The notes below the pieces were generated by a model. That model worked only from the letters and a program-made list of their open reading frames with translations. It ran no database searches and was not told where the DNA came from. Both the position numbers and the translations under genes were made by a program. Shown piece by piece: positions 53,247 to 61,702 of a DNA stretch of 64,000 nt. Source of the stretch: Sphingobium sp. Ant17 (GTDB lineage Bacteria; Pseudomonadota; Alphaproteobacteria; Sphingomonadales; Sphingomonadaceae); assembly GCF_000588875.1 (NCBI RefSeq), contig NZ_JEMV01000005.1:50833-114832 (forward strand), given 5' to 3'. Position 1 is the stretch's first letter, and the number at the start of each line of letters is the position of its first letter.

Positions 53247-54803
53247 TTTAACGTATGATTTGGTTGCTAAAGCCGATCACCGTTATTTCTGGAGAGCGAC
53301 ACCCGCCATGGACGATCCTACGCTGCCCCTGGCCGGTTTGTCACCTGTTTCGGGCAAGCGTGTAGACGCCAGGTTCGACGGCGGCCAGCTCTCCTCAGAT
53401 GGCGGTCTGGTGCTGCTGCGTGAAGTTGAGGAGCGCCTTGGTGTTGCTGATCGGCTTGCGGCCTGCATCAAGGATCCGCGCGCGCCCGATCGTATTACTC
53501 ACAGCCTGGCCGACATGATCCGGTTTCGCCTGATGATGATCGCGGCGGGCTATGAAGATGGCAACGACGCCGCCAGCCTGCGCCATGATCCAATGTTCCA
53601 GATGGCGCTGGACGTGGCTCCTTCGGGTCACGCCTTGTGCTCGCAGCCGACGATCTCAAGGCTGGAGAACCTGCCCGACACGCGCGCGTTGCTGGGAATG
53701 GGGCGGGCACTGGTCGACCAATATTGCGGCTCCTTCGGTACCGTGCCCAAACGGATCATCCTGGACATTGATGATACCTTTGACGCTGTCCATGGCGGCC
53801 AGCAACTGCGCTTGTTCAACGCTCATCACGATGAATATGGCTTCCAGCCCATTGTCGTGTTCGATGGCGAGGGACGCTTCATCACCGCCGTGCTGCGCCC
53901 GGCCAAACGGCCCGGTGGCAAGGAAATCAGGGCTTTCCTGCGTCGGCTGCTGCGCGCGATCCGCAGCCATTGGCCCAGAACGCAAATCCTGCTGCGCGGC
54001 GACAGCCATTATTGCTGCCCCGAAGTGATCGACTGGTGCCGGGCGGGCGGGCACGATTTCATTCTGGGCGTGGCGCCCACATCAACTCTGCGCCGCCACA
54101 TCACCGATCTGGAAGCCAGCACAAAGGCACGGTTTGAGGCCGCACCCGGTGATGGCAAGACCCGCCGCTTCAAATCCTTCCATGACGGCGCCAGAAGCTG
54201 GAGCCGTGTCGAGCGCATCATCGCCCGCATCGAGGTTGGCGAGCAGGGCGCGGACACGCGCTTTATCGTCACCAATCTCAAAAAGGGCTCACCGCGCTGG
54301 CTGTATGAACAGGTCTATTGCCGACGCGGCCAGGCGGAAAACCACATCAAATCCTGGAAAACCCACCTCGCCGCTGACCGTACATCCTGCACCAGAGCCA
54401 CCGCCAACCAGTTTCGCCTGTTCCTCCACGCCGGGGCCTACTGGCTGATGTGGGGCCTGCGCGCCGCCATGCCCAAGCGCTCCATTTGGCGCACTGCGCA
54501 GTTCGACACCCTGCGTCTGCGCCTCATCAAGATCGCCGCACGCGTCACAGAATTGAAAACGATGATCCGCATCCAATGGCCCACACCGTGCCCACACCAG
54601 AAGATCGTTCAGGTCGCGCTCGACCGGATACCCCGTCTGATCACCTGAGCGCGGGCAAAGCCCGTCAAATCGAACTCGTCCCCGTCACCCGCAAGCTTCA
54701 ACACACGAACATCACCCCCGGGAAGGGCGTGATCCCCTGCGACTGTTGAAGGTTCAAACCGTCAATCCTGCGCTACGGCACCAAGTCACATGAATTTTCC
54801 GGG
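53201..54803 (+). mobile_element. IS1380-family insertion sequence
   Basis: The element has perfect 13-bp terminal inverted repeats (CCCGGAAAATTCA at 53201-53213, its complement at 54791-54803). CTAG flanks both ends (53197-53200 and 54804-54807) and is the likely 4-bp target duplication. It is about 1.6 kb and holds a single transposase gene. Its right end provides the stop codon region of the adjacent alcohol dehydrogenase. Confidence 0.92.
53308..54648 (+). CDS. IS1380-family DDE transposase
   Basis: A 446-residue transposase. SPVSGKRVDARFDGGQLSSDGGLVLLREVE is the family start. The DDE residues are probably in ILDIDDTFDAVHG, ILLRGDSHYCC and RRGQAENHIKSWKTHL. The ATG at 53308 follows GGAGAG; an in-frame start at 53260 is weaker. 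The gene looks intact, so the element may still be active. Confidence 0.94.
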   Translation: MDDPTLPLAGLSPVSGKRVDARFDGGQLSSDGGLVLLREVEERLGVADRLAACIKDPRAPDRITHSLADMIRFRLMMIAAGYEDGNDAASLRHDPMFQMALDVAPSGHALCSQPTISRLENLPDTRALLGMGRALVDQYCGSFGTVPKRIILDIDDTFDAVHGGQQLRLFNAHHDEYGFQPIVVFDGEGRFITAVLRPAKRPGGKEIRAFLRRLLRAIRSHWPRTQILLRGDSHYCCPEVIDWCRAGGHDFILGVAPTSTLRRHITDLEASTKARFEAAPGDGKTRRFKSFHDGARSWSRVERIIARIEVGEQGADTRFIVTNLKKGSPRWLYEQVYCRRGQAENHIKSWKTHLAADRTSCTRATANQFRLFLHAGAYWLMWGLRAAMPKRSIWRTAQFDTLRLRLIKIAARVTELKTMIRIQWPTPCPHQKIVQVALDRIPRLIT

Positions 54804-55898
54804 CTAGAAAGATGTGATGACGCTGCGGGCGATGGATCCTCCTTTGAGTTCCTCATAGGCCTCATTGATGTCGGCCAAGTTGATCTCGCGCGAAATCAGA
54901 TCGTCCAGGTTGAGTTTTCCTTCCAGATAGAGCCGGGCATACATCGGTATGTCATGCTTGATATTGGATGACCCCATATAAACGCCGCGCAGATCGACCT
55001 GATTGGTCAGCAGATCGACCGTCACATTGACGTCGATTGTGCTGGTCGGCGCGTGGACCCCGATCAGATAGGCGCCGCCACCCTTGCGAACCATCTTGAT
55101 TGCCTGTTCAGACGTCGCCTTGATGCCGACCACTTCGAACGCATGGTCCACGCCGCCGGGGATCAGCGCTTGGAGCGCGGCAACGCTGTCGCCCGCCGAC
55201 GCATCGATGAAATCAGTGGCCCCGAACCGGCGCGCCAGTTCCTCCTTCTTGGGCTGCCTGTCGATCGCCACGATCCGCGCGGCCCCGGCCAGTTGCGCGC
55301 CCGAAATCACGTTCAGCCCGACCCCGCCGATGCCGATGACCGCAACCGTATCGCCCGGACGGACCGACGCGGTGTTGATCGCCGCACCCGCGCCGGTGAT
55401 CGTGCCGCACCCCAGCAGCGACGCTTGGGCGAAGGGCAGTTCCTTGGGCACGATGGCCAGCTGATTTTCATGCACCAGCGCGCGTTCGGCAAAGGCACCG
55501 GTGCCGAACACCTGCGCCACCCCCTCTCCGTTGCGGGTCAGGCGGTGGGCGTGTTCAGGGTCGTCGCGCAGCGTTTCTTCGGGATGAGTGCATTGATAGG
55601 TCTTGCCTCCGATACAGGCACGACAATGGCCGCAAAACTGGATCAGCGATCCCACCACATGATCACCCACGGCAAATTCGCGCACTTCCGGGCCGATCGC
55701 CAGGACGACCCCGGCCAGTTCATGCCCCAATAGGGCGGGCAGCGGCACGCCGAAATCCTGTTCGGCAAAATGCAGGTCGGAATGGCACAGGCCCGACGCC
55801 TTGACCTCAACCAGAACCTCACGCCCGCGCGGCGTGTCAATGTCGATATTCTCGATCTGGAACGTGCCATCGAGCGCGTTGAGTATCGCGGCTTTCAT
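54804..55898 (-). CDS. Zinc-dependent alcohol dehydrogenase (MDR family)
   Basis: A 364-residue NAD(P)-dependent dehydrogenase. Catalytic zinc ligands: GLCHSDLHF (Cys) and GHELAGVV (His-Glu); the structural-zinc-like cysteine cluster is FCGHCRACIGGKTYQC. The nucleotide fold is VAVIGIGGVGLNVISGAQLAGA. The ATG at 55898 has an AAGGAG 6 nt upstream; the ATG one codon earlier is too close. Its TAG stop lies inside the CTAG flank of the insertion sequence. It is the last gene of the minus-strand catabolic operon and presumably oxidises an alcohol intermediate. Confidence 0.92.
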   Translation of the reverse strand: MKAAILNALDGTFQIENIDIDTPRGREVLVEVKASGLCHSDLHFAEQDFGVPLPALLGHELAGVVLAIGPEVREFAVGDHVVGSLIQFCGHCRACIGGKTYQCTHPEETLRDDPEHAHRLTRNGEGVAQVFGTGAFAERALVHENQLAIVPKELPFAQASLLGCGTITGAGAAINTASVRPGDTVAVIGIGGVGLNVISGAQLAGAARIVAIDRQPKKEELARRFGATDFIDASAGDSVAALQALIPGGVDHAFEVVGIKATSEQAIKMVRKGGGAYLIGVHAPTSTIDVNVTVDLLTNQVDLRGVYMGSSNIKHDIPMYARLYLEGKLNLDDLISREINLADINEAYEELKGGSIARSVITSF

Positions 55899-55920
55899 CA
55901 TAATCTCCTTGGGGGAAAGG

Positions 55921-57348
55921 TCAAACGGGGTGAGAGGGGGTCAGGCAATCGATCAGCGCGGTCATGTCATCGACCTGCTCCATGTCGCGGCACAGCGCGA
56001 TGAGCCGGTCGAGCTTGGCCTGCGGCAACGCTATCGCTGCAAAGGGCGCGCAGCGGGCCAGCTTGTCGGCCAGGTCGTCCCACGTCATCGGGTTGCGGCT
56101 ATGCCCCTTTACATAGGGGGTCACGTGGCCGAACCGCCGACCGTCCTGCATCGTGATGGCAACGCTGAACCCTTCGAACTGGTCGGTGTGATCGGGATCG
56201 CACAGGATATGCACCCGCTGCATCAGCGCGCGGCGGGCATCGTCCATGATCAGATCGGCGTGCAGATCCTGAAGGAAAAAGCCGCCGGTCATGGCTGCCG
56301 TCGCAATCGTATAGGGCGCGCTGAACATGGCCTGCGCCACGGTGCGCGGGTTCCATTTTGCGTCGGCAGGTTCGAAAGTCATGCGCGAACTGTTGCTGCC
56401 GACACAATCGATCCGGTCGATGTCGCGCCAGTCCAGCCCTTCGCCCTGCATGATCGCCGCGGTGCTGGCGATGAAGCTGTGCGTGAACTTGCACGCCGAA
56501 TAGGGTTTCATCGAAAGCCCCTCGGCCAGTTGCCAGCGCGTGCCCAGCCCGTCGGTCAGCAATTCGGGCCGCACATCGTCCCACGCGATATGGCGCAATA
56601 TGCCGCTCGGTACGCCCTGAAAGATACCGCGCGGAGCCGTGACCCCGCGCCGCGTCAGCAACGCAGCCTTGACTGCGGTATCGCCCGCAAAACTATGCTG
56701 GACCCGCGCCATCTGCGTGCCTTCGGAATATTTATTATATTCCGACATGCCATGGACAGTATAGGCCATGCCCATCGCATTCCATGTCTCGTCCGCATCC
56801 AGCCCCAGGATACGCGCGACCGATGCCGCCGCGCATAGCGGGCCGTTCCATTCGCCCGGCATCCCCCAATTTGTGTGATAACGGACAAGGTTCAGCGCCG
56901 CGCTCGCACGCACGCCCACTTCCGCGCCGGTCACATAAGCGGTCAGGAAATCGCGCCCGCTAACCGGCCCCGGCGCGATGCCCAGGACCGACAGCATCGC
57001 CGGGACATTCCATTCGGTAACATGGCCGCCGGTTTCATGAACATCGCCCATGTCGATGGCGCGGGCCATCACGCCATTGGCGAACGCGGCCATGGGCGCA
57101 GGCACCGCATGGCCATGCACCAGCACCCGCGCCTGCGGCGCTCCTCCCCATTCCGCTACCTGATCGGCGATGGCGGGCGCGACTTCCCAGCCGGATCCTG
57201 CGACCGTTACGGCCAGCGTATCCAGGATCGCACGCTTGGCCAGGTCGATGACGTCGGCGGGAATACCCTCATAGCGGGTATGCGCCACCATCTGCGCCAA
57301 CAATCCTGCGGGATCATCCTGTGGCAGGACGGGGTTTTCATGCTTCAT
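55921..57348 (-). CDS. MmgE/PrpD family protein
   Basis: A 475-residue protein of the 2-methylcitrate dehydratase/iminodisuccinate epimerase fold. DLAKRAILDTLAVTVAGSGWEVAPAIADQV and FANGVMARAIDMGDVHETGGHV are the conserved N-terminal part. GEWNGPLCAAASVARILGLDADETWNAMGMA, KPYSACKFTHSFIASTA and the later ATAAMTGGFF follow. It starts inside the end of the small helical gene (4-nt overlap). Members dehydrate or isomerise hydroxy- and carboxy-acids; the substrate here is unknown. Confidence 0.9.
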   Translation of the reverse strand: MKHENPVLPQDDPAGLLAQMVAHTRYEGIPADVIDLAKRAILDTLAVTVAGSGWEVAPAIADQVAEWGGAPQARVLVHGHAVPAPMAAFANGVMARAIDMGDVHETGGHVTEWNVPAMLSVLGIAPGPVSGRDFLTAYVTGAEVGVRASAALNLVRYHTNWGMPGEWNGPLCAAASVARILGLDADETWNAMGMAYTVHGMSEYNKYSEGTQMARVQHSFAGDTAVKAALLTRRGVTAPRGIFQGVPSGILRHIAWDDVRPELLTDGLGTRWQLAEGLSMKPYSACKFTHSFIASTAAIMQGEGLDWRDIDRIDCVGSNSSRMTFEPADAKWNPRTVAQAMFSAPYTIATAAMTGGFFLQDLHADLIMDDARRALMQRVHILCDPDHTDQFEGFSVAITMQDGRRFGHVTPYVKGHSRNPMTWDDLADKLARCAPFAAIALPQAKLDRLIALCRDMEQVDDMTALIDCLTPSHPV

Positions 57349-57851
57349 CGGGTCATCATCTCCGCAATGTCGGGCAATGCGCGCCGGTCAGGGTCAAGCC
57401 CGGTCGCCGCGAACCATGTCCGCTCGCGCGTCGCCTGCCTCTCGCCATAGGCCAGCACCGCGTCCCATAGTTCGGAGGCCAGCGGAAACTGGCCATCCTC
57501 GCCCAAGATGATACGGTCGATGAGGCCGCCCAGCGCCACGATGCCACGCTCCACTGCCGCCAGATCGCGCCCCTCTATCGCCTTCGCCGACACGATCGCC
57601 GCCGCCAGTTCATCGGCGTAGAACGGGTCGACCGACGGCTGCATCGCCTTGGCCAGCGCGATCATCGCGTGAAACGACCCGCCCTCGAACGCGGCAGCCC
57701 AGCGCCATTGTTCGCCGATCATCCGCAAATGGCCGATACACAGGTTGATCTGGTCCCTGGCGAGCCGTTCGCGCGGGGTCAGCGCGGGCAGGATGACCTG
57801 CTCCAGCGCCTTTATGACATTGGCGATGCGCAGATCGATACTGGGTAACAT
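57345..57851 (-). CDS. Small helical protein, copy B (LvaB-like partner?)
   Basis: A 168-residue, mainly helical protein: LPSIDLRIANVIKALEQVILPAL then RERLARDQINLCIGHLRMIGEQW, and a conserved end ERTWFAATGLDPDRRALPDI. It is clearly paralogous to the gene at 60006. Each copy directly follows an APH-fold kinase, an arrangement like that of the small LvaB and kinase LvaA of Pseudomonas levulinate catabolism. The similarity to LvaB is by size, position and helix pattern only, so function is inference. Confidence 0.72.
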   Translation of the reverse strand: MLPSIDLRIANVIKALEQVILPALTPRERLARDQINLCIGHLRMIGEQWRWAAAFEGGSFHAMIALAKAMQPSVDPFYADELAAAIVSAKAIEGRDLAAVERGIVALGGLIDRIILGEDGQFPLASELWDAVLAYGERQATRERTWFAATGLDPDRRALPDIAEMMTR

Positions 57852-57854
57852 CGC

Positions 57855-59027
57855 TCAAGCCCTCCGTATCAACTGTATGATGTCGTTCAGAAATACGGCC
57901 CCGGCAGACCCCAGCCAGGTCAACACGACCTCCTGATGATTATTGCTGGCAACCGATGCGCGCATCGCCTGCCCCAGGTCCATGACCGCGCATTTATAGG
58001 CGTTGAGCACCTCGTAATAATGTAGCCGGACCGGATCGATCCGGTTACCTGATGCCGTTTGATAGCGGGTGATGAAATCTTCGCGCGTCAGCAGGCCGCT
58101 GACCAGAAAGCGGCCATCATCGCCCCATGCGCCAAACAGTTTCTGCATGGTCCAGGCGATATCTTCATGGAAATCGCCGATATGGGCGAGTTCCCAATCC
58201 AGAACGGCAGTGAACTGGCCGCTGGGTTCCTCGAACATGAAATTGCCCATGCGCAAATCGCCATGAACCAGCATCGACGCGTCGCACACCGGCGCATGTT
58301 CGCGCAGCCAGCGTTCGGCCAGCGTCACCACCGGCACCGGCTCGACCAGGCAGTCCCACCACACCTGCGACCACCAGTTCACCTGCCAGATCGCCGCCTG
58401 ATTGCTGCCCCCGCACGGTGCATCGAAATAGCGCAGATGCGCGCGCGACCAGTCGAAACGGTGCGTCTTGGCCAGCGCGTCGATATATTGTGGTGCCAGC
58501 CGATCGATCAAACTGCCCAGACGTCCGCCCATGCCCGACACGCCCGCCGCGCCGCCTTCGCTGGGCTGAGTCACGCCGCGCACAAATTCCAGAATGACGG
58601 CGGGCTGCCCCAGCAGGTCGCCATCGGCGTCGAACCAGCGCACCGGCGCGACCGGCATATGGTGGCCCATGATCCGCTGGATCTCCCCCTCCCGTCCCCG
58701 GCAGGTCTGGGCGATCGCCTCCAGCGGGTCCATGCGCAGCACCAGCCGTTCAGGATGCACGCTGGCCCTGTGGTGCAGGGTGAAGGCAAACTGTTCCTTG
58801 GACGCGCCGCCCGACATGCGTTCGACATCGCTGATCGCGATCTCCTCCAACCCCTTGGCCGCAAAGAAGCCGGTGAGCATCGCGGTGACCTGCGCATCGG
58901 ACTTGGGGCGATAGGGACCGGTAGAGCGCAAGCGGACGGTGCGTTCCAATATGTGCCGGATGCGCGACTCCATCTCGGAGCGATCCCATATGTCCACGTC
59001 GCTGTCGCGAACGCGCCGGGTTTTCAT
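57855..59027 (-). CDS. APH-fold phosphotransferase (ACAD10/LvaA-like), copy B
   Basis: A 390-residue kinase of the aminoglycoside/choline phosphotransferase fold. The Brenner-like motif MLVHGDLRMGNFMFEEPSG supplies the catalytic Asp and Asn, and AVLDWELAHIGDFHEDIAW the metal-binding Asp. The nucleotide-binding N-lobe includes VERMSGGASKEQFAFTL and ERLVLRMDP. The ATG at 59027 follows GGAGGAGG, so it is preferred over the longer frame. It is highly similar to the kinase at 60522. Related enzymes phosphorylate hydroxyacyl-CoAs; the substrate here is unknown. Confidence 0.88.
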   Translation of the reverse strand: MKTRRVRDSDVDIWDRSEMESRIRHILERTVRLRSTGPYRPKSDAQVTAMLTGFFAAKGLEEIAISDVERMSGGASKEQFAFTLHHRASVHPERLVLRMDPLEAIAQTCRGREGEIQRIMGHHMPVAPVRWFDADGDLLGQPAVILEFVRGVTQPSEGGAAGVSGMGGRLGSLIDRLAPQYIDALAKTHRFDWSRAHLRYFDAPCGGSNQAAIWQVNWWSQVWWDCLVEPVPVVTLAERWLREHAPVCDASMLVHGDLRMGNFMFEEPSGQFTAVLDWELAHIGDFHEDIAWTMQKLFGAWGDDGRFLVSGLLTREDFITRYQTASGNRIDPVRLHYYEVLNAYKCAVMDLGQAMRASVASNNHQEVVLTWLGSAGAVFLNDIIQLIRRA

Positions 59028-59041
59028 GGCGGCCTCCTCCA

Positions 59042-59971
59042 TCACCAGGCGAAACGCTCGACATAGGGTTTGGCGAATTTCAGATAGTCGCGGTTCCAGC
59101 AGAATTCGCACCAGCCGGTGCCTTTTTCGCTATCGATCGTCACCGTCACGACGGATTCGTTCAGCAACACTACCGGGTCGAGGTCGAGCTGATATTTGGC
59201 GAATGCCTGGCAATCGACGAATACCGAACGGCCGTCAGTGTCGGTCACTGTCACCCGGAACCGATCGTGCATCATGTCGGCATCATAATCGATCGCATAG
59301 TCGATGCCCTCGACGTGCCGCATGACGCCATCCTTGAAAAGATATCCGCGCGTTTCGACCTTGCCGAACGACATCATTTCGAAAAAATGCACCGAGACGT
59401 TCGCGGTGGTCGCGTGAAACCATTTATAATGCTGGTTCAGACCCCAGACGCGCGGTCCCCAGCTATGGTCGCGGATCATGAAATCCTTGAGCGGATAGTC
59501 GCGCCCATCAACGCGCAGATTGCCCTTGATGATGCCATGCTGCTCGGTGCGATCGTCGCCATAATAGGGCGGATTGCCCTTGGGATGGGAACTAAAGGCG
59601 TAGGGCGGGTGCATGGCGGTCCATTGCCCTTCGAACTGGATGCGATCGCTGACCCAGCCCAGGTCGATCGTCTTGAACGGTTCGCGCACGGCCATCAGCA
59701 ACGGGCCAAAGCGCCAGTCGTCGAAATCCATGTCGTCGGACACCATCTGTTCGACATCTTCCTCGATCGGCGCTGGCAGGCCGGGTCCGAACAGGTGTAG
59801 CCGCCCCTTGGCATGGCCGTTGGCGCGTACCGTGGGATAATAGAATCCGGCAATGCCATATTGTGGCAGCACGAACTGGTGCGTGGCCGATTCCCGGCCA
59901 TCTTCGTTCAGCCTGTGCCGGTAGGCGTTCCTGACAGGGAAATCCGCAAAACTCTGGGTTATGTCCGGCAT
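59042..59971 (-). CDS. Lipocalin/CrtC-like (DUF7064-type) protein, copy B
   Basis: A 309-residue soluble beta-rich protein without a signal peptide. Its hallmark is FMIRDHSWGPRVWGLNQHYKW, the xDxSWGPR motif shared with carotenoid hydratase (CrtC)-like and AttH-like lipocalin folds. Other conserved segments are GFYYPTVRANG, FKTIDLGWVSDRIQFEGQW and WCEFCWNRDYLKFAKPY. The ATG at 59971, after GGAGGGAG, is preferred. It is the first gene of the second copy of the three-gene module. It may bind or modify a hydrophobic substrate; no reaction is proven. Confidence 0.75.
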   Translation of the reverse strand: MPDITQSFADFPVRNAYRHRLNEDGRESATHQFVLPQYGIAGFYYPTVRANGHAKGRLHLFGPGLPAPIEEDVEQMVSDDMDFDDWRFGPLLMAVREPFKTIDLGWVSDRIQFEGQWTAMHPPYAFSSHPKGNPPYYGDDRTEQHGIIKGNLRVDGRDYPLKDFMIRDHSWGPRVWGLNQHYKWFHATTANVSVHFFEMMSFGKVETRGYLFKDGVMRHVEGIDYAIDYDADMMHDRFRVTVTDTDGRSVFVDCQAFAKYQLDLDPVVLLNESVVTVTIDSEKGTGWCEFCWNRDYLKFAKPYVERFAW

Positions 59972-60005
59972 CGCAAGCAACTCCCTCCATGGCCTGTCAT
60001 TATCG

Positions 60006-60518
60006 TCAGTCGGCGGCGGTCAGCATCGCCTCTATGTCGGGCAAGTCGCCCTGGTCGGGGTCCAGCTGGTTGGCCTTGAACCAGGTCCGTTCGCGCCGGG
60101 CGTGGCGCAGCGCATAATCCAGCACCGCGTCGATTGCGGCTTGCGAAAGGGGCAGATGCTCCGCCCCGCCCAATATGGCCGCATCCACGGCATGGCCCAA
60201 GGCGATGCTGGCCTGCTCGAGCGCAGCGATGCTGGTGCGGTCACACGCCTGCGCCACGGCCAGCGCGGTTTCCAGCGGTGCGCCGATCGACGCGGGCGCA
60301 TCGCTGGCCAATGCGCGGGCCAGCGCGATCAGTTCGTCCAGCGACAGCGCTTCGTAACGCAACGCCGATTTCCATTGCTGGCTCATCATGTGCAACTGGC
60401 CGACGACCAGCATAGCCTGATCGCGTGCCAGCCGTTGTTCGCGCGGCAAGGCGGGCAGGATCACCTGTTCCAGCGCCTTCATCATATTGGCAATACGCAG
60501 GTCGATATTGGGCAGCAT
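60006..60518 (-). CDS. Small helical protein, copy A (LvaB-like partner?)
   Basis: A 170-residue paralogue of the protein at 57345: LPNIDLRIANMMKALEQVILPAL and ERTWFKANQLDPDQGDLPDI match almost position by position, while the centre differs. It starts 3 nt after the kinase stop. The conservation of the two ends suggests binding to a common partner, presumably the neighbouring kinase. Confidence 0.72.
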   Translation of the reverse strand: MLPNIDLRIANMMKALEQVILPALPREQRLARDQAMLVVGQLHMMSQQWKSALRYEALSLDELIALARALASDAPASIGAPLETALAVAQACDRTSIAALEQASIALGHAVDAAILGGAEHLPLSQAAIDAVLDYALRHARRERTWFKANQLDPDQGDLPDIEAMLTAAD

Positions 60519-60521
60519 GGA

Positions 60522-61702
60522 TCAGGCCTCCCGAATGAGCGTGACGAGTTGTTCCAGGAAGACGGCCCCTGCCGAACCCAGCCATGTCAGGATGATGTCC
60601 TGGTGATTATTGCTTTCGGTGGCCGCCCGCATCGCTTGACCCAAGTCAATCACCGCGCATTTATAGGCGTTCAGCACTTCATAATAGCGCAGCTTGACCG
60701 GGTCGATCCGGTTGCCCGACGCGATTTCATAGGCACGCAGAAATTCATCCCGCGCGATCAGCCCGCACACCAGAAAAATGCCATCGTCGGTCCATGTGCC
60801 AAACAGGCGCTGGATGGCCCAGGCAATATCTTCGTGAAAATCACCGATATGCGCCAGTTCCCAGTCCAGCACGGCGGTAAATTTGCCGCTTGGCTCCTCG
60901 AACATGAAATTGCCCAGCCGCAGGTCGCTGTGGCACATTACCGGCTGATCGCAGATCGGTGCATTTTCGCGCAGCCAGCGTTCGGCATAGGTGACCATGG
61001 CGACCGGCTGCACCACCCCGTCCCACCATACCTGCGACCACCAGTTCACCTGCCAAATCGCCGCCTGTCGCGTGCCCGGTTCAGGCGCCGCGAAATCGGT
61101 AGATCGGCGGCGCGCCAATCGAACCTGTGGACCTGTGCCAGCGCGTCGATAAATTGCGGCGTCAACTTCGCCGCCCATTCATCATAGCGCGTGCCGATGC
61201 CCGAAACGCCGTGTCCGGTGCCCTGGGTCGGTTCGGTCACGCCGTTGACGAAACCCAGAATGATCGCTGGCTGACCGAGTATATCGCCGTTGGCATCCAC
61301 GCTGCGCACCGACGCTACCGGCAATATGTCGGCAAACGCCACATGTACCTGCGCCTCGCGTCCGCGACAGGTCTGGGCGATCGCCTCCAGCGGGTCCATC
61401 CGCAGCACCAGCTTCTCGCCCGTTGCATCGCCCCTGTGCCGTATGATGAACGCGAACTGCTCCTTCGACGCGCCGCCCGCCATGCGCGCAACGTCGGATA
61501 TGGCGATATCCTCCAGCCCCTCAGTGACCGCGAAGTAGTTTTCCAGCATCGCGACGACCTGCGCTTCGGTTTTCGCCGCATAGGGACCGTTTATACGGTC
61601 GCGCACGGTCCGGTCGAGAATGTCCCGAATACGCGGCTCCATGTCATCGCGGTCCCAGATGTCGACGCTATCTATCGACGGGGCGTCAAGCGTGTCGGAC
61701 AT
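60522..61702 (-). CDS. APH-fold phosphotransferase, copy A, frame broken near 61096
   Basis: A paralogue of the kinase at 57855. SVDIWDRDDMEPRIRDILDRTVRDR and VARMAGGASKEQFAF open it; the catalytic loop is VMCHSDLRLGNFMFEEPSG (CHSD in place of VHGD) and VLDWELAHIGDFHEDIAW follows. The frame fails at RAADLP; adding one G at about 61096 (CCGAT to CCGGAT) joins DFAAPEPGTRQAAIWQ. The restored length is about 393 residues. The start ATG overlaps the stop of the preceding lipocalin-like gene (TGATG). The break may be a sequencing error or early decay of one duplicate. Confidence 0.85.

Noticed and set aside
890..61100. Programmed frameshifting as the explanation of the eight broken frames
   Set aside because: No slippery heptamers with downstream structures are seen, the genes are unrelated, and all breaks are one-base losses at runs or doublets.
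58059..61187. Long plus-strand frames (335 and 408 residues) opposite the kinase modules
   Set aside because: They mirror the conserved minus-strand genes and lack any recognisable domain or ribosome site.
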